Shown here piece by piece: positions 1-11,940 of a stretch of 64,000 nt of DNA; position 1 is the stretch's first letter, and the number at the start of each line of letters is the position of its first letter. Origin of the DNA: Pollenia angustigena (taxonomy: Eukaryota > Arthropoda > Insecta > Diptera > Polleniidae); assembly GCA_930367215.1 (NCBI GenBank), contig OV884060.1, positions 179,873,253 to 179,937,252 on the forward strand. The letters run 5' to 3'. The notes beneath the pieces were generated by a model that did not search any database, was not told the origin of the DNA, and worked only from the letters and a program-made list of their open reading frames with translations. The position numbers and the translations under genes were made by a program.

Positions 1-136
1 AGCGAATTCAACACCACCCTGCTGGAAAATCTTATTTGGCAGATCGCCAGTTCGGTTTGTTTTATTGAAAATGTATTGGATATAGAATTTTCATGTTCTA
101 AAAAAAACGCTTGCCGCTCTTGTTAAGGTAGATCAG
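1..136 (-). mobile_element. PIF/Harbinger-like MITE, right part, cut by window start
   Basis: The reverse complement begins CTGATCTACC and runs through an AAGAGCGGCAAGCG block. It matches the complete copy at 9964-10183 over its whole visible length, including the shared CAATAAAACAAACCGA and GCGATCTG segments. TTA follows the end, which agrees with the TTA/TAA target choice of PIF/Harbinger elements. The other end lies outside the window. Confidence 0.65.
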
Positions 137-1766
137 TTACTTTTTTCTTAATCATTAATTTGGCGTTGCGAAATGTGATGCCAGGAAACATGACCCCAAA
201 GTACTAAATGAGAAATGGCCCCAAAATTTTATATAAAGCGCAGCAATATGCAAAGTTGGGGTGTTTTTGCAATTTAAGTGATATTAGAAGTGATCCCAAC
301 ACAACGAATGAAAAATGACCCAAGTAAAAGCGCAATTTTCACTTTGGGACTATTTTTGTTAGCGAAGCCGGTGTTTGTTATAGCACAACGGGGAGCATTA
401 TTGCGCCTGGCCACAATTTATTTTAAAACCAAAACTGTACAATTATTCGGGATATTAATATTTCAGATTTTGAAATTCGGGATTTTCAATTCGTGAATTG
501 AAGGTGATTTTTCCAGCGTTTAGAAGTCTGCAGTCAAAGTAGAAAAATTGCCTTTTTCCACTTCTTCATTTGTCATTGGCCAAATAAAATCCGTTGATTT
601 TACTTCTGATTCATTAAATGTAAACAATCGTTGTCAAACCAACCCAAAAAGCGAAAAGTTGTACACAAATTTTCATTTTTGGTTTCGACTGCAGTTTCTT
701 AAACCCTGGATTTTTCATAAAAAAACTTAATTTAATTTTTAAAGCAAATTTTTATTATTTTGGGATGAAATTTCTTTAAAAAAACGGGTTACATTGCATA
801 ACGGAAAATAGCCATAAATTTGGGATCAATTTTCATTTGCTTTTTGAGGCCATACATCCTGGGGTTAGGTTTCGCCGCGCCCAATAAATTTTATTAGTAA
901 AACTGCTCTGGGAAAATAGGACGCGTGCCATAGTCCGTATTTTTTTAAGGCGTTGACTAATCTGTTGGTGCACCGAGTTACAGTTTTTCTGTTTTTACTT
1001 TTTTTGTTCTGGTGAAAACCCAATAAAACTAGGATTTGACTGGGTGGAGTACCAATTAAAACTCCTAGTCCAAGGTTTTCTTCGATCGATGAATTCGATC
1101 TGACATAAATTCGATGCCAGATTTTGTGTATTATTAACATTATTTTCATGTTTAAAAAGTAAAATAAGAAGCAAAAATTCCCATATTCTATTTGCTTAAA
1201 TTATTAAGTTAAATACATAAAATTTTTACAGTAGAATGATAACGAAAACCATATCGGGCATGCTGCTGGTGTCTTATAATTGAGAGTTCTTTTGTAAACA
1301 AAGGGCGGAATACAACAAAAGTAAAACAACCGTTACACATGTTTGTTTTAAGTAAATAATAATATTCTCTCACTTTGATTTAAGTCAATCCAAATTACTT
1401 AATTTAATGCCTAATGAGTCCTTTCTCCGATGTTACTGAATTTTATAAAGCTGACGAATCGGAGCGTCATATCTGTGATGCCGATGAGTCATTCCATTGC
1501 TGACATAATTTCACCTGATGACAATATGGATAAAAAGTGTCATGGGGTCAAAAACGAAGACACTTGTCATAGTCCTATGCCCATGTTCTGTAATTCTCGC
1601 GTCGAGAAACTTTTCGATTGAAATCTGTGAAATGAAACAAAAATGCCATATATTGAAAAAAACAGCTGTTTTTCTCACTAAACTGTGTCTGTTACTTTTT
1701 TTTGGCGAGTACTAGCTGTCACGTAAGGAAATTACTCGCCAAGTTACAGAAGAAGTGTGCCTGTAA
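137..1766. other. AT-rich intergenic DNA with an old dispersed repeat
   Basis: No gene is recognised. The block 1170-1385 (AATTCCC, ACCATATCGGGC, GCTGCTGGTGTCTT, GTAAACAAAGG) recurs at 33071-33290 and in part at 32958-33050, so it is a dispersed repeat. A 94-codon reading frame on the minus strand at 865-1149 shows no recognisable domain. The rest shows no clear structure. Confidence 0.5.
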
Positions 1767-1880
1767 TGCTGGGTACACACAGTGCAATCTACATGCAATC
1801 TGTTTCAATGCAACCTCAAAATATCAAAGCGTTTTGATGTTGATGCAATCTGGAATGCGTTGCCTAGTGAGTACCCAGCA
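1767..1880. mobile_element. short MITE with TAA target duplication
   Basis: Inverted ends TGCTGGGTAC and GTACCCAGCA enclose 114 bp. TAA is present directly on both sides (1764-1766 and 1881-1883), which points to a PIF/Harbinger-type MITE. There is no coding capacity. Confidence 0.6.
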
Positions 1881-3691
1881 TAACATTTTTGTTAGAAGAG
1901 TTCCCGCTTTGAACTGTCAAATAAACTCACGACTAAAAATGGGGCGAGAACAAATTTCAACATTAAAAACAATTAAAAATGCAAAATACAAAGAATAATA
2001 ATAATAATATTTTGTTCTTGGCACATTTTTTTATAGTATAATTATGTTCCTTTTTACATTTTTATAAAATATACGAATGTTTTCAAAGGTCGTTTCAAAA
2101 CAACAAACATTAAAGTCGCACTTTAGATTATTTGGTAAAGCCGACGGTGGTATTTTCGCCGCCGTCGTTAAAAAATTTTGAATTTTAGAAAATTTTGGTC
2201 GCCGTCAACGATATGTGTTACTGGCGTTCTCAACGTCTGCAATGCCACATCGGCTTCGAGTGCAATGTTAGACCTTTATAACGTTACGACGTAATCTCTT
2301 TTGATAGTTTTCGACATGAGTTACAGACACACTTTTTTTTTTCTCACATTTCGCGAAATGATGGAATATTTTGTTTCACAACTTTTCGATGCGAGAAGTT
2401 TTCACTATAGTTACAGAACATCGGTACTGATGTCAAAATACATACATCAGCGTTATGACGTCTTTTCTATCATTGTAGGTATATTAAAATATGATTCTGT
2501 AACGATTATTTATGATCAGTAAATTGACTTTCGTTGTAATCAGATTTTAAGGCCATTATTAGTTTCTTTAGTTTTCCATAATTTATTTTTAATATTTTTT
2601 TTACCTTTTGATCTTTTGAAGATCAATGCCTGTTTCAATGATCGTTTCACTTAAACTCTTCTTTTCCTCAGCGATTTTTTTTTCAAATTTATTTAAACTT
2701 AAATTCATTCATGCTTATCGCCGTTTTGTACAAAAAAAAAAAAAAAAAAAAAACAAAACGTTTATTGATTTCTATGACTGAAAATAGTTTAATTTATTTA
2801 CTTACTGCCTATTTCACGATGTCACTCGAACGTTTACGTTCGCACAAATAACATGTAAACCAAAAACAAGTTTTTTAATTTTGTTTTTGTTTTATATGTT
2901 ATTTCTGCGAACGTAAACGTTCGAGTGACATCGTGAAATAGGCAGTTAATCTTCTTGATATTATTAGTGTTTTAGATTCAAACCCAACCATTCAGCCATT
3001 AGATTTGTTTTTAGAATAATGCCACAAATTAACGAAATCGTAAAAATGTCATCAGAATAATTTATCACAAACATAATTGTGATATAAAACAAATAAAATA
3101 GAATTGTGAATCGTACTAATGAAATTTATTTCTCTACAAACAAAAACAAAAAGTTTAAATCAAAACTTAGACAAACAGAAAGACAGCCAGGTTAAGGGAG
3201 TGACGGGTACAAATACAACGGATTTTCAAGATCGTTTTTGTTGGGTGAATTTAGAAGGTGTGTAATTTTATTTTATCTGAAAGCATTTTTTTTTTTACCA
3301 ATTGATACAAATTTGTACTTGAATGTTTGTTAAATGGCCTTAAAATTACATTTTTTTTATGAAAAAGTTTTTTTTGTAAAAATTTTACAATATAATGTAG
3401 AGCACAGTGGGATAAAATTAAAAAAAAAATGTTAATAAATTTTACATTAAATATATGAAATGTTTTATATTTATTTAATAATTAAAAAATACAACAAAAA
3501 ATCTTAGACTTCTTTAATTACAACATTTTTGCTTTGGAAAAAACGCATGTTTTTCAATTTTTGTAGGCAAAGGCTTAAGAACATGCAGGATAAATAAGAC
3601 TTTTCTATAACTTAAGCGTATAAAAATCAAAATCATGACTGTTTCCTAAGCAAGCAAATCAAAATGCAGACCTAGTCTTGCAAGCTTCATT
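1881..3691. other. AT-rich non-coding stretch
   Basis: Apart from the hairpin MITE at 2805-2945 there is only AT-rich sequence with a poly-A run near 2731. A short CG-rich inverted stretch near 2135-2205 (CGACGGTGG and CGCCGCCGTCG) stands out from its background. No gene is recognised. Confidence 0.5.
2805..2945. mobile_element. near-perfect hairpin MITE, TTA flanked
   Basis: Two arms of about 55 bases form an almost perfect hairpin around an AT-rich loop. They start CTGCCTATTTCACGATG and end CATCGTGAAATAGGCAG. TTA lies directly on each side (2802-2804 and 2946-2948), so a 3-bp target duplication of PIF/Harbinger type is likely. There is no coding content. Confidence 0.8.
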
Positions 3692-3914
3692 TTAAATTTT
3701 ATGCCACTGTGCAACAAAAAGTATTCTCAACTTATGCGGAGATAGACGATTTCGTAAATCCGTTGGAACCAGACCTGCAGTGGAAAAATAGTCTCTCAGC
3801 TGCGACAAAACTCATTTGAAAATTTAAGTATTCCAGCACCATTTTCTTTCAGTTTGGGTGCCATTGCGCCAGCAAACAAGCGGATCTGCTTCTCTAGAAA
3901 TATTAAAAAATCTA

Positions 3915-4790
3915 CACTGAAAGAATTTTCTTCGCAATACCAATGAATTTTGACATTAATCCCATGAAAAATTGCATTAAAAAGGAACCTATGTAGCGCT
4001 TCGTTGGATCAATGAAACCTGTTTCATTAAAATGTATTTAATGAAACATTACATTAGATCTATGAATATTATTCATTGGATGAATACTTTCAATAAAGTA
4101 AAAAAAAAATTTTTTTTCAATTCTTTTTTTTTTATTTTATTTTTTTTTCTGTCTCTGGCGGGAATCGATCTTACAACCTCGGTGCTCATAGACTAGCTCA
4201 CTACCAGCTAGCCTACCGGGGCAGTGTAGTTTTTGGATACAAAAACTATGTTTTTTTTCAATTAAGAGCGTAAATATGAGATTAAATTGTCCATAACAAC
4301 AATAACAACGTTGATTGAAAGTTTTTGTTTCATTACTATAATGACATTTTTCATTGTCATAATGAAAATTTAAATTTATGAACGAATTATTGAAATATGT
4401 TGCTTATATAAAAAAATTTTTGATTTCATAAATTTAATGGCATATTACATTAGATGTATGAAACAATTAAATCTTACATTTTTTAATTAACAATTAAACA
4501 TTTTTTTAAGGAAACTATAATTTTGTATTAATTTATGAATAAAGTTATGTTTGTATATTGTTTTTTTATGTTCCCAATTAAAATTTTTTGTTTAACTTGG
4601 ACAAACTTAAGCTTTCATATATCAAATGAAAATTTTTAACGTTATTAGGAAATCCAATGAAGCGATTTTAACGAAAATACTTCATTATAACTATGAAATT
4701 CCCTTTAGACAATGACAATTTTCATTTACCCAAGGATATTTTTTTTATGAAAATGATTCATTAAATATATGAAGCATTTTTCTTTCAGTG
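3915..4790. mobile_element. TA-flanked MITE carrying a tRNA-like segment (copy 1)
   Basis: It begins CACTGAAAGAA and ends CTTTCAGTG. TA is duplicated at 3913-3914 and 4791-4792, as expected for the Tc1/mariner superfamily. It interrupts the hAT transposase remnant. A second copy at 36476-37639 shares the internal sequence, including the tRNA-like block at the equivalent position. It has no transposase. Confidence 0.75.
4151..4224 (-). repeat. tRNA-like (SINE-type) segment inside MITE
   Basis: The minus strand reads like a decayed tRNA: GCCCCGGTAGGCTAGCTGG, a GGTAGTGAGC D-arm/A-box-like part, ACCGAGGTTG, then a B-box-like GATCGATTCCC. The 5' and 3' acceptor arms do not pair, so it is not a functional tRNA gene. 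The same segment recurs at 36983-37054 in the second MITE copy. Confidence 0.5.
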
Positions 4791-5870
4791 TAAGGTATCT
4801 CTTGACTTCTACTTTAGCAGACCCACAGCTAAGAATGAACAGAGGCTTATTCTCCTCGGTATCTCTTATAATTTTTTTTACAAATGTTCCAAAGCCTAGT
4901 TCTCGTAGACTTATCAGAAGTCTTACCACATGTAGGGGTGACCGTGTCATGTTAAGTAGCTCAAAAGTTAGCTTTTTCGATACGATTGAAGTCGAGTGTC
5001 TTTGATACGCGGGAAAGAGTTCCCGGGAATCCCGAGACATTTTTTTAAATTAATCCCGGCAAATTCTTTCCGGGAATTTCAAATTAAATTTTTTTAAATT
5101 TTAATTTGTTAGCATCGTTTAAATCAAATTAGAGCAATAAAAATATATTCTTTACTAAAATTTCTAAAAACTACCTACAAATCGAACTATTTTTCCTACG
5201 CCAATAAACCAACGGTCTTTTTAATTGCTGATGAAATGCCTAAAAAGCGAAGTAGAAAATGAAAATGTACACGATACACGATATACCATCACCAACACCA
5301 GATGATGAACCATTCACAAATTCTAAAAAAATAAATGTAAAGAAAATGCAAAAGCCTGAAAATATCTTAAAAAATGAAATGACGTCTATGTAGTCACGGG
5401 TAACAGGCCAACAAATTAATAATATTTGTATGATGCGCTTCTTACTATAAAACCAACGTCTGTAAAAAGCGAGAGCACGTTTTCGGTAGCAGGCAATATA
5501 CATATCAACAAGGATTAGAAATATAATCTCTGATGAGCTTTAAAATGCTTCAATAATACTAAAAATATTTTGCTATTAATAATAACTACTAAATAAAAAA
5601 TAAATATATACATACATACATACATATCTATATAATATGCACGTAACAATTTATTTGGTTTTGTTTTGGTTTTTTATCGAATTAATAGGTCATTTTTTGG
5701 GCTTAAAAAGTAAAAACTTTTGTCTTCAACTCATTTAATGAAATCATTGTTTTATTCAAAGAATTCCGGGATTCCCGGGAATAAGATTTTTTTTGTTTTG
5801 TTTCCCGGAAATAGAAAAAGTTCGGGAAATTAGAAACCCTAGTCAAGATTTATAGATAGACATTAGGTCC

Positions 5871-6010
5871 CAATTCACACGTTGCAAGTCTTATTGATCA
5901 GCTTGCTACTTTATAACGAGAGTGAAGAGAGGAAAATAAACGTTTCTCTCTCACTCTCTCTCGCCTATAAGGTAGCAAGCTGATCAATAAGACTTGCAAC
6001 GTGTGAATTG
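5871..6010. mobile_element. hairpin MITE
   Basis: Arms of about 45 bases run CAATTCACACGTTGCAAG... and ...CTTGCAACGTGTGAATTG. They flank a short centre with GAGAG/CTCTC repeats. The flanks do not give a clear target duplication. Confidence 0.65.
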
Positions 6011-6107
6011 GCGCTAGTTTTCATTAGTGCCGGTTCACACACGTCAAGTTTGACTCGTCAAGTCTTGAGTTTTTAGGAGAGAAATTGCATTATCTTTTTC
6101 ATTAAGA

Positions 6108-6316
6108 GCCGTTATTGCAACTTGCCATTTGTTAAAGGTAGGATTTTGTCGAACGTTTAATAAGTTATTTATTATTTCAACTTAACTTAAGCCTACCCGG
6201 TAGGATGATTTTGCCTTTAACATATTGCTCACTTTAGTTTAAAGCAAAGTTGTAATAGTGAATACATTTTTGGTACAAAATCCTACCTTTAACTATTGGC
6301 AAGTTGTTATAATGGC
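6108..6316. mobile_element. MITE with GCC-TTAT-GCAACTTGCC ends
   Basis: The ends GCCGTTATTGCAACTTGCC and GGCAAGTTGTTATAATGGC are inverted. The inner AAAGGTAGGATTTTGT block is also inverted. No coding sequence or sure target duplication is seen. Confidence 0.55.
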
Positions 6317-7040
6317 CCTAAGAAAAAATTTACAAAAAAGTATCCTTATGATATTTATAATATATAAAATGATTTACGAATCTTCTCTTTTAAACAAATA
6401 TAATAAACGTAAGAGTAAATATTATGCATCTCATTTCAAAATCGTCCTTTTATTCACCAGACACTTTATTTTATAATAAAAAAAAAATTCTATTAAAGTT
6501 TCAACAAAATTTTGTCTCACTTCCTTATAAAGACCAGCATTTATGAGCGAAATAAAAACATCGTCTAAAAAACAGTTCAGTGTAATTTTTTTGTTTTATT
6601 CTCTGTCTTAATATCCCTCTTTTCTTCTCTTTCTTTTGGGACATTTTCAATACACGTACCACACAAGTCCCTCAAGCTGGATATCAAATTTCAAACTAAA
6701 TTTTATTTAAAGCCGAAATTCATTGACCGAAAAATAGTTTTTGTTTTGTTTTTTTTCTTCTTTTTATAAATCAAGTACCAATCTCCGTCATTAAGTGTGA
6801 ACCATGCAAATTAAAGTAAATATTTCGTCATAATTTTATTTTAATAATCTACTCTACAATTTAATATATGGTATATTCAATATTTCGTTAAGTTTGAAGA
6901 AATTCGATGCGATTTTTATATAAAAGCAAGTCATACCCAATTCACACGCTTATTCTTAATCATACCTAAATATCATGACAATGGGTTGCAGTTGTTACGC
7001 ATCACTAGCGCTTTGGTTAAGTTAAAAGGGGCCTGTATAC
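6317..7040. other. AT-rich non-coding stretch
   Basis: No gene and no clear element are seen. CAATTCACACG near 6940 echoes the end of the 5871-6010 MITE. Confidence 0.4.
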
Positions 7041-7414
7041 CCCTGCAAATAAAATTGGACCACCTGATCCATTTTAAAAAAATGGACTACTCCATGGACT
7101 GGTCCGATGTAATGCAAGCATGGACCATGTCATTGTTAAAAAGTGTTTGTAGTGAGACGACATGTCTTCGTTTTTTGACGACATGCTTTCGTTTTTAAAC
7201 GACTTAAAAACTAATCCTCTTGTGTATGCCATGGAGTAGTTTTAAAACTACTCCTTAGAGGTCCAAAGGTGGGTTACAGGGTCCTCTCCTAGGACATCGT
7301 AATGTTAAATAGACCAGGTTTTTTCCATACGTTTGGGTTACTTTTGGACTAGTCCTGGTCCCTTGTGGGCAACTCTTTACACGCGTGTTTGGACTGGTCC
7401 TATTATTTGCAGGG
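7041..7414. mobile_element. MITE with CCCTGCAAATA ends
   Basis: CCCTGCAAATAAAATTGGACC at the left is matched by an inverted GGTCCTATTATTTGCAGGG at the right. GGACCA/TGGTCC pairs are repeated inside. It shows no coding capacity. Confidence 0.5.
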
Positions 7415-7862
7415 ACGGTCAAGCATTTCTCATCAAGCGCTATGGTAGTATTAGTGAAAATATGTTTGTATGTATGAAATCGACAATGCTGGATGGAAAA
7501 TCAAACAATTTAAATATAACGGCGAATATTACGTCGAACACACGTACACGAGTGAGTTCGCCTGCATGACAAGCATTTTGACCGCGTAGTGCTATCAAAA
7601 ATTCTCATGCCCATACAATTTGTATGAAGCATCCTTAAATAGCGCGGCATCAACGCTTTGCAATTGGCAAATCCGATTTTGACAGCGCGTTTAATAGTGA
7701 AATTGCCCGCTATTGTTGATAAATAATGGCAATTTAGCTGTTGTGAATCTACCGGTTTTTCTGCATTTTTATTGCTATTGTGTGGGTTTTATTACACAAG
7801 AAAGTTAATAGTACTGCGCGTGACACAACGTTGACGCTCTTGTTTAGGTATGGCATATCAGC

Positions 7863-8196
7863 CTTAAGCTGGAGGTCCGCACCACGCGTTACTCGCTTTT
7901 TCGCAGTATACGCAGCTGTCAAAAAAGTAGAATCTGTGTAATTATACGTAGTAAGTTACATGCACAAAAGCGTAGATGCCTTGAGGCAAAAAGTAGGTTT
8001 ACTTTCTACTTTTGTAAGCGTCACAAGCAGCGTTCGAACAAATCAGCTGATTTTGACAAATTAAATTTTATTTTTACTTGTGCTGCTGCTGCATAAAAAA
8101 CGTTGCATGTAACTTGAAACGTGGAACGCAAGTAAGGTTATAAAAGCATGCGTTGCGTGGAGGCGAAAACGCGTGGTATGGACCTTAAGCTTAAGC
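7863..8196. mobile_element. MITE with CTTAAGCT...GGTCC...CCACGCG ends
   Basis: The left end CTTAAGCTGGAGGTCCGC and the inverted right end with GGACCTTAAGCTTAAG are complementary, and both continue into a CCACGCGTT block. No protein signature is present. Confidence 0.5.
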
Positions 8197-8330
8197 GAAA
8201 GAAAACGTTCCACCTTCCGCTCTTGTTTAATGTTTGTAAAAGCATCACCGGTAAGAAACTTGACACCACTCTCGTATGTCAAAAGTTTTTTTTTTGCAGT
8301 GATGCCGCAGATAACATTTTTATTCAGACC

Positions 8331-8445
8331 AATTATGAATAAAAATTCCCCGGGAGTTTTTCCTTTCTCCCATTTTTGCTATTTAAATTAAATTGTAAAA
8401 ATGGGAGAAGGCAAAAAAACTCCCAGGGAATTTTTATTCACAATT
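8331..8445. mobile_element. hairpin MITE
   Basis: Arms of about 55 bases (GAATAAAAATTCCCCGGGAG and CTCCCAGGGAATTTTTATTC) fold back with few mismatches. It lies in a non-coding stretch. Confidence 0.65.
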
Positions 8446-9119
8446 AGGCTGATTATTAAATAAATAAAAATTAATCGAGCTCGAGGCCAGTGATTGTTGT
8501 AAATAAATATTCCTTTTATTTTGATCTTCTTTGAAGATCATCTTCAGGGATTTTTTTTAATGAATTCAGTGAAAATATTTTGTGTATACATCGACTTTAA
8601 AAAAAAGTGTAATTTTAGATGTCGATTTGGTTAAAAAATTGCAATCTAAACATTTTTGAAATTTGAGTTGCGCCTTTTTATGATGTAGTTTGCGATATAT
8701 AGATTTATTTATATAACTTTCTGTTTTTATTGTACCATGTTGAAGAGTATATAAGATTCTGCAAAGTCGAATATAAAAGCACTCTTACTTGTTTTTTAGA
8801 TACCTGTATCTATATGGGATTTTTTTTGTCTTTAAATGATTTAAGGGAAGAGGCTTATATATATACAAAATTATGATGCGTCATTGGTAGCTGTCGTCAA
8901 AGTTAAGGGCATAATAAACCCCACAAAATGCTTGGCAAACACATACATACATTGCTTCCGTTTGGTGTTTGCCAATAAACAAAACAAATATTCTCCGTAC
9001 AAACATTTATTTTAATTTTTGTTTCGTTTTCAATAAATGCAGACGCCGATAGTGCTGCGGCAATTTTAGAACGGAGACATGTTTACCAAGCCGGTTGTGT
9101 GGTTTATTATGCCCTTTAC
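8446..9119. other. non-coding AT-rich stretch
   Basis: No gene is seen. GAAGATCATCTTC at about 8531 is a small palindrome. No complete element is recognised. Confidence 0.4.
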
Positions 9120-9610
9120 CTTCGCCAAATGTTATATCAATACCAACATTTACAAGAAAAATATGGCATTAAAAGCTATTTTTGGGAGTAGTTTTTGTAT
9201 GGGAGCTATTTGTCGAATATGGACCGATTCCAATAAATTTTGGTAAGATGATTTAGATAACAATAACAAAAAGTTTGGACCAAATTTAATTATAATACCA
9301 ACATAATGGTGTGTGGGTACAAAGACTCTATTCCGGAAAGAAACTTTCATGGAAAATTATGGACCGATTCAATAGGATTTTTCCTTATAGCATTAAGAAC
9401 CTATTTATAAAGTTTCATCAAATTATTTCCAAAATTGGGAAATGTATATTCAGCACAAGGTTTACCAGACGGACAACGTTCGATAAACTCAGAAAGTGAT
9501 TTTGAGTCGATTGGTGTACTTTAGGGTGGGTCTAGGAGTAATATTTTAAGGTGGTTCAAACATCAGCGTATGCGCATAATACCCACTATTGTGGGTAAAG
9601 TTTGTTGTGT
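9120..9610 (+). repeat. dispersed repeat, GGACCGATT / CAGACGGAC family
   Basis: It shares the order of short blocks seen at 49370-49660 and, inverted, at 26276-26516, 52496-52977 and 58556-59103: GACCGATTCAAT, AAATT(A/G)TCTCC-like, CACAAGGTT, GACGGAC, CTCAGAAAGTGATT, GGTGGGTCTAGGA, ATAATACCC. It is degenerate and non-coding. Confidence 0.5.
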
Positions 9611-9963
9611 TGTTCAAAATTTTCTCGAGATATTTTTTTCTGTGTATCGTATTTTCTGATCTCCTTCAGATGCGTAATATCAAAGTTTTATTTGTATATT
9701 ATTTTGAATAATTTTGAATAATAATAATAATTATTTTGAATAATTTAATTTCTGATAAAAAAAACTGTAGGATTCGGTAATTGAATAATTAATAAAGTTT
9801 CACTAAGCAACCAGTTAAATGCGCATAGGAAGAGCTTATCCCAAGGCGAATTTATAAAGGTGGCCGCGTCATGAGATAGAGTTATGCTAGTTATCCCTTA
9901 ACCCTGCAATTAATTTACTCAGAGAGTTAAAAAAAAATATTATATTAATTGTCAAAACACTAA

Positions 9964-10183
9964 CTGAACAACCTAAACAAAAGCGGCAAGCGTTTTTTTA
10001 AAGATGAAAATTTTATTTAAAAACAATTTCAATAAAACAAACCGACATAGCGATCTGTCGAATAAGATTTATCAGCCGGGTGGTTTCTAATTCGCATTCT
10101 AATGGTTTGTTTCGTATAAATTGTATGCAAATGAGAAGTTTTGACATACAAAAAACGCTTCCGCTCTTATTTAGGTAGCTCAG
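9964..10183 (+). mobile_element. PIF/Harbinger-like MITE with TAA duplication
   Basis: Inverted ends of about 30 bases (CTGAACAACCTAAACAAAAG and the inverted CTTATTTAGGTAGCTCAG) enclose 220 bp. TAA is found at 9961-9963 and 10184-10186. The other arm of the surrounding inverted block near 12020 has only one TAA and no insert, which is a natural empty site. The fragment at 1-136 is the same family. Confidence 0.8.
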
Positions 10184-10800
10184 TAAGAATTTTGCTTGAT
10201 ATTTTATATTAAAAATATTATTACAATAAATAAAATTTTAAAAAGTGTTCAAACGTGTGTTAAAAGTAGCATAATTAAGAAAAATAAAATCTAAATAAAA
10301 ATAGAAGAGAGCAGAAAAGAGAACAAACATAAAGTGTGCAGTGGGCACAAGAATGATAGAAATAAAGATTACGACATCAGGCAGATATAAAAAGTTTTTA
10401 CTGCGCATGTAGGAACTGTGACGTAACACAACCTTCATTCTCATTGGCTAATAATTTTTAACTTTCAAACTGTTATGTTTATGTGTAAACATGACAGTGG
10501 AACAATTTACTATTTTTCTATTAAAATTATTTGAAAACTGAAAATTTTTTATAAGAAGTTCCTTTTTTCTTCATAATTTTATTTTTAACTTACATAAATA
10601 TATACATATTATCTATTGTTAAAAATATAGACATTTAATTAAAAGGACGCAACACGTTAGTTTTTCGCACAATTTACCGATTTGTTTTTTTGCGTCTAAT
10701 TTGTTAGCATTTGCCCACTGCACACTTTATGTTTGTTCTCTTTTCTGCTCTCTTCTATTTTTATTTAGATTTTATTTTTCTCAATTATGCTACTCTTAAC

Positions 10801-11940
10801 CAGTGATGCCAACTTTTTGAAAGCAAAAAGCACTTTAAATTTTAAAAAAAGCACTAAAAAGCACTATTTCGAGCAAAAAAAGGGTAAAAAAGCCACTAAT
10901 AATTAAAAAAAAGCGACGGCGTTGATGGGGACCATTTTCATTTAAGATTAAATAATAAACATATTTACATTTGTATATAAACATTTTTTAAATGTATTAT
11001 TATTATTATCTTCAATGAAAATAATATCATCCAAATCATTTGGAGTTTAAATTGGCAATAAAACAGTTTTAAAGAAATACAGTGCGCGCTCGATTTTGTT
11101 AACTCGAAAAAATCTGGCCTTTTGCAATTACCGAAAATTTGCAATGACCGACCATTGTTTTTAAAACTTAATGGCAGCATATATTTTAATAAACATCCTT
11201 AAATTTTTATCGTTTAAATAAATCTAAATTAAAATCGTGCAAAGTTTAATAAAACAATTGGCTTATGATATTATCCAATTATTTTAACATATGTACGCTT
11301 CTGAATAAAGAACACACGTAAGGCGTTAAATAGAAAAAAAAACATGTATGTTTGCATTCTGATACTCAGCGAAACCTTTTTTCAATAGCACTAGAGGTAG
11401 AAGTGCACAACACGTGGAAAACTAAAGCGCATGAAAAAGGGCAGGTTACACAACGCTCGTAATAAAAGTATTTTCTGTCAGCTGTTTTTAATTTATTTAA
11501 CACTTTGCATATACCAAGCTATGGCTCTTATTTTGTTTTTTCTTACGATTACTAAAAATGTTGTCAACGCTAAAAAGTGCAACGTTTCGTAAAATTTTCA
11601 AATTGCTAGGAAGCATAGCTCTAACCTCGGAAATAAAGTTTTTGTTAAAACGACTATAACTTTCTTTTATCACTTCTTTATCATTTGAAATTTTTACAAG
11701 CCTTCTCAAAATTGTACCCCAAATAGCAAAGTCAATTAAATCATGCTCTATATAATCGTAGTTTCAAAATGGTAGAAAAAAAAAATAAAAATTGTAAAAA
11801 GCACTAAAGGCACTAAGGAAAAATTTAAAAAGCACCAAGTTAGTGCTTTTTTTAGTTTGGCACTATGGATAAAATTTTGGCGTTTTGAGGCATCAAAAAG
11901 CACCATAAATAGTGCCAAAAGCACTAAGTTGGCATCACTG
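10801..11940. mobile_element. hAT-type MITE, AAAGCACT family, without Transib
   Basis: Ends CAGTGATGCCAACTT and its inverse AAGTTGGCATCACTG are flanked by a perfect 8-bp duplication CTCTTAAC (10793-10800, 11941-11948). Arrays of AAAAGCACT lie just inside each end. The 1140-bp body is non-coding. It is the same family as 53817-58236. At 10917-10921 it holds a single CGGCG exactly where the sister copy carries a Transib insertion. Confidence 0.88.

Larger units (their letters stand above)
3692..5843 (-). pseudogene. hAT element remnant with antisense transposase pieces
   Basis: Read on the minus strand, 3692 to about 3800 encodes the C-terminal hAT dimerisation motif (DYFSTAGLVPTDLRNRLSP, then a run to a stop at 3692-3694). 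This is the most conserved part of hAT transposases. A further open stretch at 4794-5040 is probably upstream transposase coding, but I cannot name its domain. The MITE at 3915-4790 splits the two. The 5' end of the element is seen at 5843: its reverse complement starts TAGGGTTTCTAATTTCCCG, a hAT-like TAGGG end with GGGAAT/CCCGG blocks behind it. The other end was not found. Frame breaks between the pieces make it non-functional. Confidence 0.65.

Noticed and set aside
865..1149. 94-codon open frame on the minus strand
   Set aside because: No domain, no splice context, and neighbouring DNA is repeat-derived.
4151..4224. Functional tRNA gene on the minus strand
   Set aside because: Acceptor arms do not pair, and the block lies at the same place in two MITE copies. 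It is called tRNA-like only.
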